From: Fuerstiella sp.
Lineage (GTDB): Bacteria; Planctomycetota; Planctomycetia; Planctomycetales; Planctomycetaceae
Assembly: GCA_022843805.1 (NCBI GenBank)
Contig: JALHMY010000053.1
Coordinates: 1-61,312 of the forward strand
Reading direction: 5' to 3'
DNA: 61,312 bases
Shown: piece after piece, positions 43,625 through 54,700 of the stretch
Layout: the number at the start of each line of letters is the position of its first letter
Numbering within the stretch: position 1 is the stretch's first letter
The notes under the pieces: generated by a model
Database searches by the model: none
What the model was told of the DNA's origin: nothing
The model's input: only the letters and a program-made list of their open reading frames with translations
Made by a program: the position numbers and the translations under genes

Positions 43625-44872
43625 CTACTCGTACTGACCGAAAACGAGGCAGGCATTGTGCCCTCCAAACCCAAAACTGTTCTTCATTGTCCGACGCACT
43701 TTCATCTGCCTGGCTTCATTCGGAACATAGTCCAGGTCACACTGCTCGTCCGGATTCTCCAGATTCATAGTCGGCGGAACGGTCTGACGCAGCATTGACA
43801 TAAAACAAAATGCAGATTCCACTCCCCCGGAAGCACCCAGCAAATGTCCCAGCTGACTTTTAGTGCTGGACACCGCCAGCCCATCAGCATGGGAACCGAA
43901 CACCTGACGAATTGCGTTCGACTCAGCAATATCACCCAGCGGCGTGCTGGTTCCATGAGCATTGATATAATCAATCTGATCGGCATTCAGACCGGCATCG
44001 CGAATTGCAGACGCCATTGCATAGGCGGCCCCCGTTCCATTCGGGTCGGGAGCGGTCAGATGAGTTGCATCGGCCGACATGCCGTATCCCAGCACTTCCC
44101 CCAGAATCGTCGCTTTTCGCTGACGAGCGAATTCCAGTTCTTCCAATACCAGAACTCCAGCTCCTTCTGAAAGCACAAACCCATCCCGATCCTGGTCAAA
44201 GGGACGACTTGCTTCCTGAGGCGCATGATTTCGCGTTGACAATGCATTCATGCGGGCGAAACCAGCAATTCCCATTGGAGTCAGCGCGGCTTCCGTGCCA
44301 CCTGTCACCATCACGTCGGCCATTCCGAACTGAATCAGTCGAAATGCATCACCGATCGCATTCGTGCCGGAAGCGCAAGCTGTGCAAACAGCGGTATTCG
44401 GCCCCTTCAACCCCCAGCGAACCGACACGTTTCCGCTTGCCGCATTAATGATCAGTTTGGGAATCATAAAGGCGGAGATTCGATCAGGCCCCCGATCGAA
44501 CAGTTTCGAATGCTGATCTTCGATTTCATCGAGCCCGCCGATTCCGCTTCCGATCAGCACTCCGTATCGATAAGGGTCGCCGACGGCAAAATCCATCCCG
44601 GCCTGTCGAATGGCCTGATCAGCAGCCACAAGTGCGAACTGACTGAATCGGTCAATTCTGCGAAGTTCGCGGCTGTCAAGATCCATCCACTGCAGCGGAT
44701 CAAAGTCCTTAATCTCACCACCAAACTGGACCTTGAACTCGCGACAGTCAAATCGTGAAATCGTTGACACGCCGCTGCGACCGGCGCACACCGCGTCCCA
44801 GACGCTGTCGATACCACATCCCAGCGGTGTGACGACGCCAAGTCCTGTCACTACAACTCGACGGCGTGACAT
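43625..44872 (-). CDS. fabF: 3-oxoacyl-[acyl-carrier-protein] synthase II
   Basis: A complete KAS-II with NTAVCTACASGTNAIG (Cys166), YINAHGTSTPLGD and TKSQLGHLLGASG providing both histidines, and the C-terminal NSFGFGGHNACLV. It extends acyl-ACP chains with malonyl-ACP. ATG 44872 (MSRRRVVVTGLG) is the family start; the frame is open to 44929. It lies downstream of acpP in the same direction and upstream of the triad-less homologue, so an active/inactive heterodimer is possible. Confidence 0.95.
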   Translation of the reverse strand: MSRRRVVVTGLGVVTPLGCGIDSVWDAVCAGRSGVSTISRFDCREFKVQFGGEIKDFDPLQWMDLDSRELRRIDRFSQFALVAADQAIRQAGMDFAVGDPYRYGVLIGSGIGGLDEIEDQHSKLFDRGPDRISAFMIPKLIINAASGNVSVRWGLKGPNTAVCTACASGTNAIGDAFRLIQFGMADVMVTGGTEAALTPMGIAGFARMNALSTRNHAPQEASRPFDQDRDGFVLSEGAGVLVLEELEFARQRKATILGEVLGYGMSADATHLTAPDPNGTGAAYAMASAIRDAGLNADQIDYINAHGTSTPLGDIAESNAIRQVFGSHADGLAVSSTKSQLGHLLGASGGVESAFCFMSMLRQTVPPTMNLENPDEQCDLDYVPNEARQMKVRRTMKNSFGFGGHNACLVFGQYE

Positions 44873-45073
44873 GTTAATGCTCGTGGCGAGTAGAAAATTT
44901 CGCGAATCCAACAGCTGCTGAAAATTCAAAAGGCGAATGTGGCACCGCTGCTATGCGGTGACTCCAACATTCGCCTGAGGCGTTTCAGATCAGTATCACG
45001 ACGATCAGGATCAGGACAATCAGGATCACAGAAGATGACAGCGAAGCTGGATTGAGACAGCCCCGCCAGACGC

Positions 45074-45307
45074 CTACGAAGACTTACCTTCGATGTATGT
45101 GATCGCGTTGCCAACCGTCTTGATTTTGTCGTAATCCTCATCCGGGATTTTCACGTCAAATTCGTCTTCCAGCGCCATCACCAGTTCGACGATATCAAGC
45201 GAGTCCGCTTTCAGGTCATCGACGAACGAACTGTTTCGCGTAATCTCTTCTTTGGGGACGTCCAGCTGATCGCTTACAATTCCAATTACTTTTTCTTCAA
45301 TTGACAC
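45074..45307 (-). CDS. acpP: Acyl carrier protein
   Basis: The 77-residue acidic protein contains the phosphopantetheine site [10 protein letters not shown] with Ser36, in the standard AcpP layout ([35 protein letters not shown]). It carries the growing chain in type II fatty acid synthesis. The start is GTG 45307 with GGAGG nine bases upstream. It lies between fabD and fabF; fabG, which often separates fabD and acpP, is missing. Confidence 0.97.
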   Translation of the reverse strand: MSIEEKVIGIVSDQLDVPKEEITRNSSFVDDLKADSLDIVELVMALEDEFDVKIPDEDYDKIKTVGNAITYIEGKSS

Positions 45308-45609
45308 GGAAAAAATCCTCCAACCGGATGAACTCTGAACCAGCCAAATTCGATGAGCGAAAGCCGTTCAGAGAAGTTAACTACACGCTGTTTACGACAG
45401 GGATGACATTGTGATGCCGCTGCCAGGAAACGATGAACAGACCCTGATCCCAGGCTGCTGATCGTGGGGAAGATATATCGGGTTTGCGAATTCGTGTAAA
45501 CCCGACGAATCAGACAGACCATTGCAATTCTGAATCTGCCGAAAAATACCAGCCAATCTGCATTCAAAAGTCTGGTGAACTTCGGCAATTTTTGATCATC
45601 GAACGTCCG
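45308..45609. other. Intergenic gap between fabD and acpP
   Basis: There is no gene and no remnant of fabG that I can see. The length would allow a separate acpP promoter. Confidence 0.4.
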
Positions 45610-46539
45610 TCAGACGCCACCCGTTTCATCAAACGAATCGTTGACCGTGCTGCAGACCGTCTTTCGGCTGATTCGTTTCAGCAGCCCCTTCAGCACTTTT
45701 CCAGGGCCAACTTCATAAAAATCGGTACATCCCTCTGCCAGCAGATAGTTGATCGAGTCTTCCCAGCGAACCGGCTGCAGAACCTGCTGAACCAGTAATT
45801 GGCGAATCTCCTCAGGGTCAGAGTGGGGCCGTGCGTCAACATTGGACACAACAGGGATTTCCGGCGGTCGAATTTCCACGCCTGAAAGCGCCTCAGCGAG
45901 TGCCACGTCGGCTGGTTTCATAATGTCCGTATGAAAAGCGCCGGCAACCGCCAGCGGAATTGCCCGGCCTCCCGCCTGTACTGCCAGCTCAGCAGCACGC
46001 TCACAGGCTGCATTGTGACCACTGACAACCAGATTTCCCGGACAGAGATAATTGGCAATTTGCAACGATCCGTGTGCCGACGCTTCCCTGCAAATCTGCT
46101 CAACCTGTTCCCGTTCAAGCAACAGGATACTGACCATTCCTGACGGGGTCGCGTCGGCAGCAGCCTGCATGGCCTGCCCGCGCCGCTGAACCACTCGAAG
46201 GCCATCTTCAAATGAAAGTGCACCAGCAAAGACCAGAGCCGTGTATTCGCCCAGACTCAGCCCGGCCGCCATCTCACAACCCAGAACAATTTCCGGCGTG
46301 TCCGCTCGCAGTTTCTCCAGAGCAGCAAGACTTGTGACAAACAGCGCTGGCTGGCTGATTGCCGTCAAATCCAGATCCGCTGCCGGACCTTCGAAACACA
46401 GTGCCGCCAGATCAAATCCAAGAATCTCGGCGGCCCGATCGTAAAGTTCCCGAGCGCGAGGATACTGAGCGGCAATCTTTCGCCCCATTCCCACATGCTG
46501 AGCACCCTGCCCAGGGAAGAACAATGCTGTTTTTGACAT
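45610..46539 (-). CDS. fabD: Malonyl-CoA:ACP transacylase
   Basis: The 309 residues show LFFPGQGAQHVGMG at the start, the nucleophile elbow AAGLSLGEYTALVFAG, QAMQAAADATPSGMVSIL, and VAGAFHTDIM with the catalytic His. It loads malonate from CoA onto the acyl carrier protein. It lies 36 bases downstream of plsX. The length and all motifs are normal. Confidence 0.96.
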   Translation of the reverse strand: MSKTALFFPGQGAQHVGMGRKIAAQYPRARELYDRAAEILGFDLAALCFEGPAADLDLTAISQPALFVTSLAALEKLRADTPEIVLGCEMAAGLSLGEYTALVFAGALSFEDGLRVVQRRGQAMQAAADATPSGMVSILLLEREQVEQICREASAHGSLQIANYLCPGNLVVSGHNAACERAAELAVQAGGRAIPLAVAGAFHTDIMKPADVALAEALSGVEIRPPEIPVVSNVDARPHSDPEEIRQLLVQQVLQPVRWEDSINYLLAEGCTDFYEVGPGKVLKGLLKRISRKTVCSTVNDSFDETGGV

Positions 46540-46575
46540 GAGTCCTGCAACCGTCGCTGTGTTGGACCAGCCAGC

Positions 46576-47595
46576 CTATTCTGACCGAGCCGGCTGAGAG
46601 GCCAGTTGTTCGACAATCTGAGCATTGATGTGATGGTCGCTCATCTGAGTTGCCATCTTCAGTGCGTTACGAATGGAGTCACCATCACTGGATCCGTGAC
46701 AGATGATGCACACACCATCAATTCCCAGCAAAGGAGCACCGCCAGCCTCCTGATAACGAAATTGCTGAGTCAGGTGAGCAAGTGTCTTCGCCGCCAGGTC
46801 TCGTTCCGTTGTCAGCGCCTTCAGCAAAGCCGCTCCCACAGTTCGAAGCAGAAACTCCGCCATCCCTTCGCTGACCTTCAGCACCACATTGCCGACAAAC
46901 CCTTCGCAGATCAGCACGTCGGCTTCGCCATGATACAGACCGCGCCCCTCCACATTGCCAACATAGGACTGTCGCAGAGGTGAATTGCAGAGAAACGAAT
47001 GCGTCTCGCGGTACAAGTCATTCCCCTTGCCGTCCTCGCTGCCGATGTTCATGAGACCAATTCGCGGAGTGGCAACTCCCAGCATCTCCCGGGCATAAAT
47101 GGCGCCCATCAGCCCATACTGATACAGGTGCTCCGGCCGCGCTGCCGGATTGGCTCCCACATCCACCAGGACACAGGGGCCACTGAGTGTCGGTAAGGTG
47201 ACGGCAATGCCAGGCCGCTTCACGCCCTTCAGAAACAGGCGAGTTCTCAGTCCGGCCGCAACTACGGCTCCCGTGTTTCCGGCGCTCACAACTGCATCGG
47301 CTTCACCATTGGCCATCAGCTGCCAGCAGCGAACAATCGAACAGTTTGGCTTTTCGCGCAAGGCAACTGTGGGCTTTTCCTCCATCCCCACAACGCCCTC
47401 TGACTCAACGATGCGAATCATCGAGCGAATCGGATCCGGAATGCCGCCGGCACTGGCGATCTCCTGCTCCAGAGGAGCGCGATCACCCACCAGCAGCACT
47501 TCCAGGTCCGGGACCTGAGAAACCGCCTCAATTGCACCAACAATGTTGGGCGCCGGAGCAAAGTCTCCGCCCATCGCGTCCAGCGCGATTCGCAT
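46576..47595 (-). CDS. plsX: Phosphate acyltransferase
   Basis: The 339 residues start MRIALDAMGGDFAP, the family signature, with AVVSAGNTGAVVAAGL, LVDVGANPAARPEHL, GLMNIGSEDGKGNDL and LICEGFVGNVVLKVSEG. PlsX makes acyl-phosphate from acyl-ACP for phospholipid synthesis. It starts five bases after the rpmF stop, the classic rpmF-plsX pairing, and leads into fabD. fabH, which usually follows plsX, is absent here. Confidence 0.96.
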   Translation of the reverse strand: MRIALDAMGGDFAPAPNIVGAIEAVSQVPDLEVLLVGDRAPLEQEIASAGGIPDPIRSMIRIVESEGVVGMEEKPTVALREKPNCSIVRCWQLMANGEADAVVSAGNTGAVVAAGLRTRLFLKGVKRPGIAVTLPTLSGPCVLVDVGANPAARPEHLYQYGLMGAIYAREMLGVATPRIGLMNIGSEDGKGNDLYRETHSFLCNSPLRQSYVGNVEGRGLYHGEADVLICEGFVGNVVLKVSEGMAEFLLRTVGAALLKALTTERDLAAKTLAHLTQQFRYQEAGGAPLLGIDGVCIICHGSSDGDSIRNALKMATQMSDHHINAQIVEQLASQPARSE

Positions 47596-47600
47596 TAATC

Positions 47601-47780
47601 TTAATCCTCAACATCGACCATTGTTCGGCCCTGATAATATCCACATGTTGGACATACAACATGAGTGGGTACCATCGTGCCGCACTGGGGACACTTTGCC
47701 AGCTGACGCGGTTTAACCGCGTTGTGACTGTTTCGCTTACGCGATCGTGACTTCGATTGCCTTCTCTTGGGAACGGCCAT
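47601..47780 (-). CDS. rpmF: Ribosomal protein bL32
   Basis: A 59-residue protein, MAVPKRRQSKSRSRKRNSHN, then CPQCGTMVPTHVVCPTCGYY with four zinc-binding cysteines, and a short C-terminus. This is bL32 of the large ribosomal subunit. It heads the plsX-fabD-acpP-fabF cluster. Confidence 0.97.
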   Translation of the reverse strand: MAVPKRRQSKSRSRKRNSHNAVKPRQLAKCPQCGTMVPTHVVCPTCGYYQGRTMVDVED

Positions 47781-48097
47781 GACTGCCTCATCCGAACCGG
47801 AACTCTAAAACGTAAACTATCATCGCCATACAGATCGCCATACGACGCTCAACTTCGCGCGAACCGAAAAACTTCTATCGGTCGGCACGTCCCACAATCC
47901 ACATCCAAATCATCAGATTGTGAATGGGCGGTTGACAAATGTGCATTAGTCGCGAGCGAGAAGCGGACATGGTGTCAGACGCCGCTTTCCCTGTCAAGGA
48001 AGAGTCGACGAATGCCGTGCGGATTCCTTTAACCGCAGTTGTCGAAGTTCTGCAAATTCACCAGACTCCGTGAGCACACGGCCTGAAGAGGGCTGGA
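47781..48097. other. Divergent intergenic region
   Basis: No gene is supported. It should hold the promoters of rpmF (left) and of the HerA-like gene (right). Confidence 0.35.
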
Positions 48098-50605
48098 TTG
48101 AATCACGATATCACCGTCCAGCGACCTGGCAAACTTCAAAACGCTCAAACGATAAAGATTGCTCCGGAACACCCTGACATGACGGATTATGAAAAACTGG
48201 GTCAGTTTTATCTCGGCAAAACTCATAACCTCGCCACGGGCACAACGTCCGCAGATGAACTGGTCATGTACGACGCGCGGGATCTGACAACACATGCTGT
48301 CTGTGTCGGAATGACCGGAAGTGGGAAAACCGGCCTGTGCCTGTCTTTGCTGGAAGAGACTGCCATCGACGGGATACCAGCAATTTGCATTGACCCCAAA
48401 GGCGACCTTTCCAACCTGATGCTGACGTTTCCCGGCCTGATGCCGGAAGATTTTGCACCATGGGTTGACCCGGCGGAAGCCACTCGCCAGGGGCTAACCG
48501 TCGCGGAGATGGCAAAAAAGACGGCGGCTACCTGGAAAAAGGGGCTTGCCGAATGGAATCAGTCGGGGGATCGCATTCAGAAGTTTCGCGATTCTGCAGA
48601 AGTTGCCATCTATACGCCCGGCAGCAATGCCGGAAGGCCGCTGACTGTTTTAAAGTCATTTTCAGCACCCGATCCGGCCATCCGCAGCAACGCGGAAGCA
48701 CTCAGGGAACGCATTCTGTCTGCGGTCTCCGGGCTGCTTGCTCTGTTGCAGATCACCGCAGATCCGATTGGCAGTCGCGAACATATCCTGTTGTCCAGCA
48801 TTCTCGATCAGTACTGGAGAGCTGGAAACAATGTGGATATGGCAACCCTGATTCGCTGTATCCAGTCGCCGCCTTTTTCGAAAGTCGGTTTTATGGATCT
48901 GGAGTCATTCTTCCCGGCCGCCGATCGATTTCAACTGGCGATGGCTCTCAATAATTTGCTCGCCTCACCGGGTTTTTCAGCATGGCTGGAAGGCGAGTCA
49001 CTGAATATTGACAGGCTGTTGTACGCGGAAACAGGAAAACCTCGCATTGCCGTGATTTCCATTGCTCATCTGTCTGATTCTGAACGAATGTTCTTTGTCA
49101 CAATTTTGCTGAACGAAGTTCTGGCGTGGATGAGAAGTCAGACAGGCACAACCAGCCTTCGAGCGATCCTGTATATGGATGAAGTGTTTGGCTACTTTCC
49201 GCCAATTGCGAATCCGCCATCGAAGCTGCCGATGCTGACTCTGCTGAAACAGGCGCGGGCCTTCGGACTGGGTTGTGTCCTGGCAACGCAGAATCCGGTG
49301 GATCTGGACTACAAAGGCCTCTCCAACTGTGGAACCTGGTTCCTGGGCAGACTTCAAACCGAGCGAGATAAAATGCGAGTTCTGGATGGACTCGAAGGCG
49401 CGGCGACAACCACGGGCACCGCGTTTGACCGATCCCAGATGGAACAGATCCTCGCGGGGCTGACCGGTCGTGTTTTTCTGATGAACAACGTACATGAAAA
49501 TGGCCCTGTCATCTTCCGCAGCCGCTGGGCGTTGTCTTACCTGCGGGGTCCCCTGACTCGCCAGCAGATACAGGTCTTGATGGAACCGCTGAAGGAAGGC
49601 CAGCAGGGTGCGGGTTCCGCCGCGTTTTCGCCACCTGCCGCTGAACTCGCTCATGATACAGCCCGGCCTGTACTTCCCCCTGGAATTCCGGAAGCCTTCT
49701 TTCCGGTATCCTTTTCGGCAGAGAAATGCGTTTATCGGCCAGCCATTCTGGGACAGGCCAGTGTTCACTACGTGGATACGAAATCCGGAATTGATCAATG
49801 GGATGAAGTAACTCTTATTCGTCTTGCGGGAGATGGAATCCCGGCTGATGCATGGACCGAAGCTGACGAATGGGACGAAGCCGATCTCCCGGAATTGCTG
49901 GACGAACCCGACTCAGAAAACAGCGACTTTCGTGACCTTCCACCTCAGATGCTGCAAAAGAAGTCTTATTCCACATGGGAAACGGCTCTTAAGAATCACC
50001 TGTTTCGCAATCAAAAGCTGACCATTTGTGTTTGCAAAGCTCTAAAGGAATCATCACGGCCTGGAGAATCGGAGTCCGATTTTCGAATTCGACTTCGGCA
50101 TGCGGCTCGCGAACAGCGGGACCTTCTTGTGGAAAAACTTCGAGCGAAATATGCGACTCGGTTTGCCACTCTTGAAGATCAGATCCGTCGGGCTCAGCAA
50201 AAAATCGAACGCGAGAAATCACAAAAATCACAGAAAACCCTGTCTGCTGCCGTGTCGCTGGGGGGCAGCGTACTCGGCGCTCTTTTCGGCCGGAAACTGA
50301 CGAGCTCATCGAATGTAAGCCGTGCAGGCACCGCCATTAAATCAGCAACAGCACTCGCCAAAGAATCCGAAGATATACGACATGCTGAAGAGGCCAGCGC
50401 TGCGGTGATTCGTAAACGGGATGAACTGAATGAAGAGGTCGAGCAGGAAGCTCAGAAGATTCAGGACCAGTTTGACCCGGATCTGATGGAGTTCGAGCAT
50501 CTGGAGATCTCGCCGCGTAAGGCAGATCTGAGTGTTAATCGAGTTCTCCTGGTTTGGATGCCGTATTCAGTCACCCGAAGCGGAGAAACCGAACGAGCTT
50601 TCTGA
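48098..50605 (+). CDS. HerA-like ATP-binding protein (DUF87/VirB4-type ATPase)
   Basis: The 835 residues contain Walker A CVGMTGSGKTGL (about residue 72), IDPKGDLSNLML, a long central region, Walker B LRAILYMDEVFGYFP, and LLKQARAFGLGCVLATQNPVDLDY with the sensor and arginine-finger region typical of the HerA/FtsK superfamily. A helical, charged C-terminus (EDQIRRAQQKIEREKSQKSQ) and a hydrophobic AAVSLGGSVLGALFG segment follow. Such proteins are DNA-pumping or DNA-translocating ATPases of unclear role when not next to NurA; none is next to it here. The start codon is TTG or a later ATG (the first is at 48179, MTDYEK). Confidence 0.8.
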   Translation: MNHDITVQRPGKLQNAQTIKIAPEHPDMTDYEKLGQFYLGKTHNLATGTTSADELVMYDARDLTTHAVCVGMTGSGKTGLCLSLLEETAIDGIPAICIDPKGDLSNLMLTFPGLMPEDFAPWVDPAEATRQGLTVAEMAKKTAATWKKGLAEWNQSGDRIQKFRDSAEVAIYTPGSNAGRPLTVLKSFSAPDPAIRSNAEALRERILSAVSGLLALLQITADPIGSREHILLSSILDQYWRAGNNVDMATLIRCIQSPPFSKVGFMDLESFFPAADRFQLAMALNNLLASPGFSAWLEGESLNIDRLLYAETGKPRIAVISIAHLSDSERMFFVTILLNEVLAWMRSQTGTTSLRAILYMDEVFGYFPPIANPPSKLPMLTLLKQARAFGLGCVLATQNPVDLDYKGLSNCGTWFLGRLQTERDKMRVLDGLEGAATTTGTAFDRSQMEQILAGLTGRVFLMNNVHENGPVIFRSRWALSYLRGPLTRQQIQVLMEPLKEGQQGAGSAAFSPPAAELAHDTARPVLPPGIPEAFFPVSFSAEKCVYRPAILGQASVHYVDTKSGIDQWDEVTLIRLAGDGIPADAWTEADEWDEADLPELLDEPDSENSDFRDLPPQMLQKKSYSTWETALKNHLFRNQKLTICVCKALKESSRPGESESDFRIRLRHAAREQRDLLVEKLRAKYATRFATLEDQIRRAQQKIEREKSQKSQKTLSAAVSLGGSVLGALFGRKLTSSSNVSRAGTAIKSATALAKESEDIRHAEEASAAVIRKRDELNEEVEQEAQKIQDQFDPDLMEFEHLEISPRKADLSVNRVLLVWMPYSVTRSGETERAF

Positions 50606-50633
50606 GTTCCGTTCAGGATGGAAGGAAATGGGC

Positions 50634-51587
50634 ATGGATCGCCGCCGACTAAGATATCTTGCAGAATACAGCTTCTTTCAGCTGTTCGTGTTTGTGCTGA
50701 ACTGCCTTCCCGTGAAAACGGCGTTTGCAGTTGCCGACGGGTTTGCGTGGGTGCTGCATCATCTCGTACCGCGAAAACTTTCCCGCTACGAGATCGCTCG
50801 GGACAATCTGAAAACTGCTTTTGGAGATGAACTGACGGAAGCGGAGATTAACCAGCTCATTTATCGAATGTGGCGTCACCTGTTTCGACTGGTCTGCGAA
50901 ATCATCCAGCTGCCTCGTCGTCTGCGACTATACAACTGTGCCGACATACTGGACTTTTACCAGCGAGAAGAATGTGTGGCGGCGTTGTGTTCCGGCCGTC
51001 CTGTAATTCTGCTGGGAGGTCACTTTGGCAACTGGGAAGTTGCCGTCAACACGTTCGGACATTTTGGTTTTCCTATGGGAGTTGTTGCTCGCGAACTGGA
51101 TAATCCGTGGCTGCAGAACTGGTTTAAACGATTTCGGGAATCGACGGGAAATTCGCTGATTCTTAAAGAAGGGGCTGGTTCGGAACTGACTGAGATCCTT
51201 GATCGGGGCGGCATGGTTTCTCTGCTCTGCGATCAGGATGCCGGCCGATCAGGAGTGTTCGTGGACTTTTTTGGTCGTCCGGCATCGACATTCAAGTCCA
51301 TCGGACTGCTGGCGCTTCAATACAACGCTCTGGTTGTTGTCGGAGGAGCCTTTCGGCTGCCGGCTTCTCAGCAGACAGGCCGCTGGACCCGCTTCAATGT
51401 GGCGACTCAGGACATCATTGACGCGGCCGATTTTCAGGGGGCCAACGGCCTTGCCGAACTGACTCAGCGTTTTACGTCCTCTCTGGAAATGCTGATTCGC
51501 TCTGCTCCGGAACAGTACTTCTGGGTGCACCGACGCTGGAAAACACCGCCCGGCGCCAGACGCATAAAACGAGCAGCAGCAGCCTGA
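50634..51587 (+). CDS. LpxL/HtrB-like lipid A acyltransferase
   Basis: The 317 residues include an N-terminal membrane helix (FFQLFVFVLNCLPVKTAFAV), VILLGGHFGNWEVAVNTF with the HxxxxE catalytic motif, GVVARELDNPWLQNWF, MVSLLCDQDAGRSGVFVDF and the closing YFWVHRRWKTPP. The enzyme adds a secondary acyl chain to the lipid A precursor. I chose ATG 50634, with GGAAGGAA seven bases upstream; the frame is open from 50532, overlapping the previous gene. Planctomycetes with lipid A use this class. Confidence 0.9.
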   Translation: MDRRRLRYLAEYSFFQLFVFVLNCLPVKTAFAVADGFAWVLHHLVPRKLSRYEIARDNLKTAFGDELTEAEINQLIYRMWRHLFRLVCEIIQLPRRLRLYNCADILDFYQREECVAALCSGRPVILLGGHFGNWEVAVNTFGHFGFPMGVVARELDNPWLQNWFKRFRESTGNSLILKEGAGSELTEILDRGGMVSLLCDQDAGRSGVFVDFFGRPASTFKSIGLLALQYNALVVVGGAFRLPASQQTGRWTRFNVATQDIIDAADFQGANGLAELTQRFTSSLEMLIRSAPEQYFWVHRRWKTPPGARRIKRAAAA

Positions 51588-51731
51588 ACACCACGACGTT
51601 CAGTGACTCTGCGGCGGGCAGTGATTCGGCAGCCGCCATTCATACTCACTGTGCTCTGAGCCTGAGTATGGTATGATCAGCCAATTCTGAAAATGCCTGC
51701 TGATCGTCGACTGCTGCTGAGGTCTGTTACC

Positions 51732-54700
51732 ATGTTTCGTATCGTGCTTCGAAGTCTGTGGTATTATCGCCGAACACATGCTGTGGTCGTACTGGCGGTG
51801 CTGATTTCGACGGCCGTGATTGGCGGTGCACTGGTCGTTGGAGATTCTGTACGATTCAGTCTTCAGACGATGACTCAGCAGCGGCTGGGACATCTGACCC
51901 ATGCTCTGACGGGCGCTCGATTTTTTCGTGAAGGGCTGGCTGACGAACTGCAGAATTCCGCCGGGCTGAAGGACAAATCACTTCAGATTGCTCCCGCGAT
52001 GCTGCTCACTGGAAGTATCGAGAAGACAACTGCGGACAATTCGAAGCGACGAGCCGGGTCCGTAATTCTGCTGGGTGTCACGCCTCAGTCCTGGCCGATG
52101 CTGCTGACTGGTGGGGCATCAATGCCGGGCAGCAGCGGCATTGTGCTGGGAGCTCGAACGGCTCAGGAACTGAATGCGGCGAAGGGCGACCAGGTTTCCG
52201 TATGGATCGAACGACCATCCAGCATTCCTCGCGATACTCTGCTTGGTGAACGTGAAGACGTCAACCTTGAAATCGTACTGACGGTTGACGCAATTCTTTC
52301 TGAGTCTGACGGGGCCTCCCGATTTTCACTTAATCCCGGTCAGCAGCTGCCCTACAACGCCTTTGTTTCACTGACGACGCTTCAGGAGCGGCTGGGACTG
52401 GAAGCTGCTGAAGCCAGCCGTCGAAATCCGATCGCCAGACCTGCCAGAATCAATACAATCCTTGCAGGAAACATGCCCGACAGCAACGCGGGGGAAACGT
52501 CGAATCCAGCTGCCCAGATAATGGCGGATCTGGCGACAAACACGCTTTTGATGTCCGCTTTGAAGGACCAGATTCGTCTCGACGACATTGGCCTTCGCAT
52601 TCGGCCAGTGGAAGGTCAGGGATATGTGTCGGTGGAAAGCGACAGTATGATCATTGAAGACAGCGCTGCCGAAGCCGTGCAGAAGGCTGTTGAAACAATT
52701 GGCATGCAGTCCAGCCCAACGCTGGTTTACCTTGCCAATGAAATCCGAGCGGCGGAATCAAGCGATTCAAAAACGCGATACTCGATGTATTCCATCGTCG
52801 CAGGACTTTCATTCGACCGGAAATCTCCGCTCGGTCCTTTCGTTCTTCGGGATGGATCACCGGTACCTCCGCTGAACGACAATGAGATCATCCTTTCTGA
52901 CTGGCTGATGAAGGATCTGCAGGTATCGGAAGGTGACCTGGTGGAAGCTCGGTGGCACGAAGTGGGAAGTCACGGAGATCTTCCGGAAACCCGCAGGCGA
53001 TTTACAGTACGAGGAATTCTCAAGGCTGATGATCCTGTTTCTGTCGACCGTGATCTGACTCCTTTCGTGGATGGCGTTACGAACGTGGATTCATTTGGCG
53101 ACTGGGATCAGCCATTCGAAATGGAAATGGAGCGGATCACTGACCGCGACGATGAATACTGGTCCGAACATCGCGCTGCCCCGAAGGCGTTTGTTTCTCT
53201 GGCAACAGCAGAAAAGTACTGGAGCAGCCGCTTTGGTTCGTCAACTTCCATCCGAGTCGGCGCACAGAATCAGAAGTTATCTGCTGAACAGCTGGAAGTG
53301 CTGCGGCAGCGACTTGACCAGCAAACGCGTCAGGGTTTGCAGCCAGCTAGACTGGGCCTCTATTTCAGACCCGTTCTGGCGGAGGGACTACAGGCTTCAG
53401 TGGGTGCCAACAACTTTTCTGGTCTGTTCATCGGTTTCAGCTTTTTCCTGATTGTCTCGGCCGTCCTTCTGGCATCGCTCATGTTCCGTCTTGGTATTCA
53501 GCAGCGAGTGTCACAGGCCGGACTTCTTGAGGCCATCGGGTTTACGAAGAGTGGAGCCCGAACGTTTTTTTTGACAGAAGGCATTGTGGTCGCCATTGTC
53601 GGAGTCATCGCCGGTAGCTTCACGGCCGTGTGGTTTGCTCAGTTCATGATCTATGGACTGACGAAATGGTGGGTAGGCGCCGTTGGCACACAGTTTCTTC
53701 TGCTGCATGTTCGCCCTGCCATGCTTGTCGCTGCGGCGGCAGGTTCCCTGCTGCTGATTGTCGTCGTGATTTGGCTTGCTCTTCGCGGAAGCACTCAGCG
53801 AGCTCCCCGGGAATTACTGATGGGAAGCTCAGTCGAAGATGAAGAAATTGGAGCGAACGCGGCTGGTTGGTATCAGACCCTGATGAACATTTTTCTGCTG
53901 GTTTCCGTTCTGGTGGCTGCCGGGCTTCCCGCTCTGCTGGTCGCGGACCAGATTCCTTCAAATGAAGCGTTTGCGGGGATGTCGTGGCGAGTTGTCTGTT
54001 TTATGATTGCAGGGATCGCCTGGCTGTCGGCGGGATTGTTGTGGCTGCGGCGGCAGCTGCAGCGGCGGAGCGGAACGACCGTCCGCGGAAACAACCTCCA
54101 TAATCTCAGCAGTCTGGCCATGGCCAACGCCGCGAGAAGTGCTCGGCGCAGTCTGATGACCACGGCGCTGATTGCATTTGCCACGTTCGTCATCGTTGTT
54201 GTGGGAACGGCCCGCCGAAATCCCGTGTCGGAGATTCCCGATATTCGATCCGGGAATGGTGGATTCGCTCTTGTTGCCGAATCGTCTCAACCAGTCTTGT
54301 ATAATCCCGATACACCCGAGGGTCGTCAAAAACTGGGTTTGGATCGAACGCCGCAAACGACTCTCCCCAACGGCACACGCATCTTTGGATTTGGAATGCG
54401 ACCGGGCCAGGACGCCAGCTGCCTCAACCTCTATCAGACTACTCTTCCAACTCTGCTGGGCGCCTCACCGGAATTCCTGAAGCGAGGGGGATTTCGGTTT
54501 GCCGATACAAAGTTTGAAAAGCCCTGGGAAGAGCTCACCAGTCCGCTGCCCGACCGCGACGGGGTACCGGTGATTCCGGTCATCGGCGATCTGAATACAC
54601 TTCAGTACAGTCTCAAAAAAGGCATCGGTGAGGTGATTCATTTTCCCAGTGAATCCGCTCCGGAATTCGCCCTTCAGATCATCGGAATGCTGGACAGCAG

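Noticed and set aside
48998..49798. 266-codon minus-strand frame inside the HerA-like gene
   Set aside because: It is antisense to conserved ATPase motifs and has no domain.
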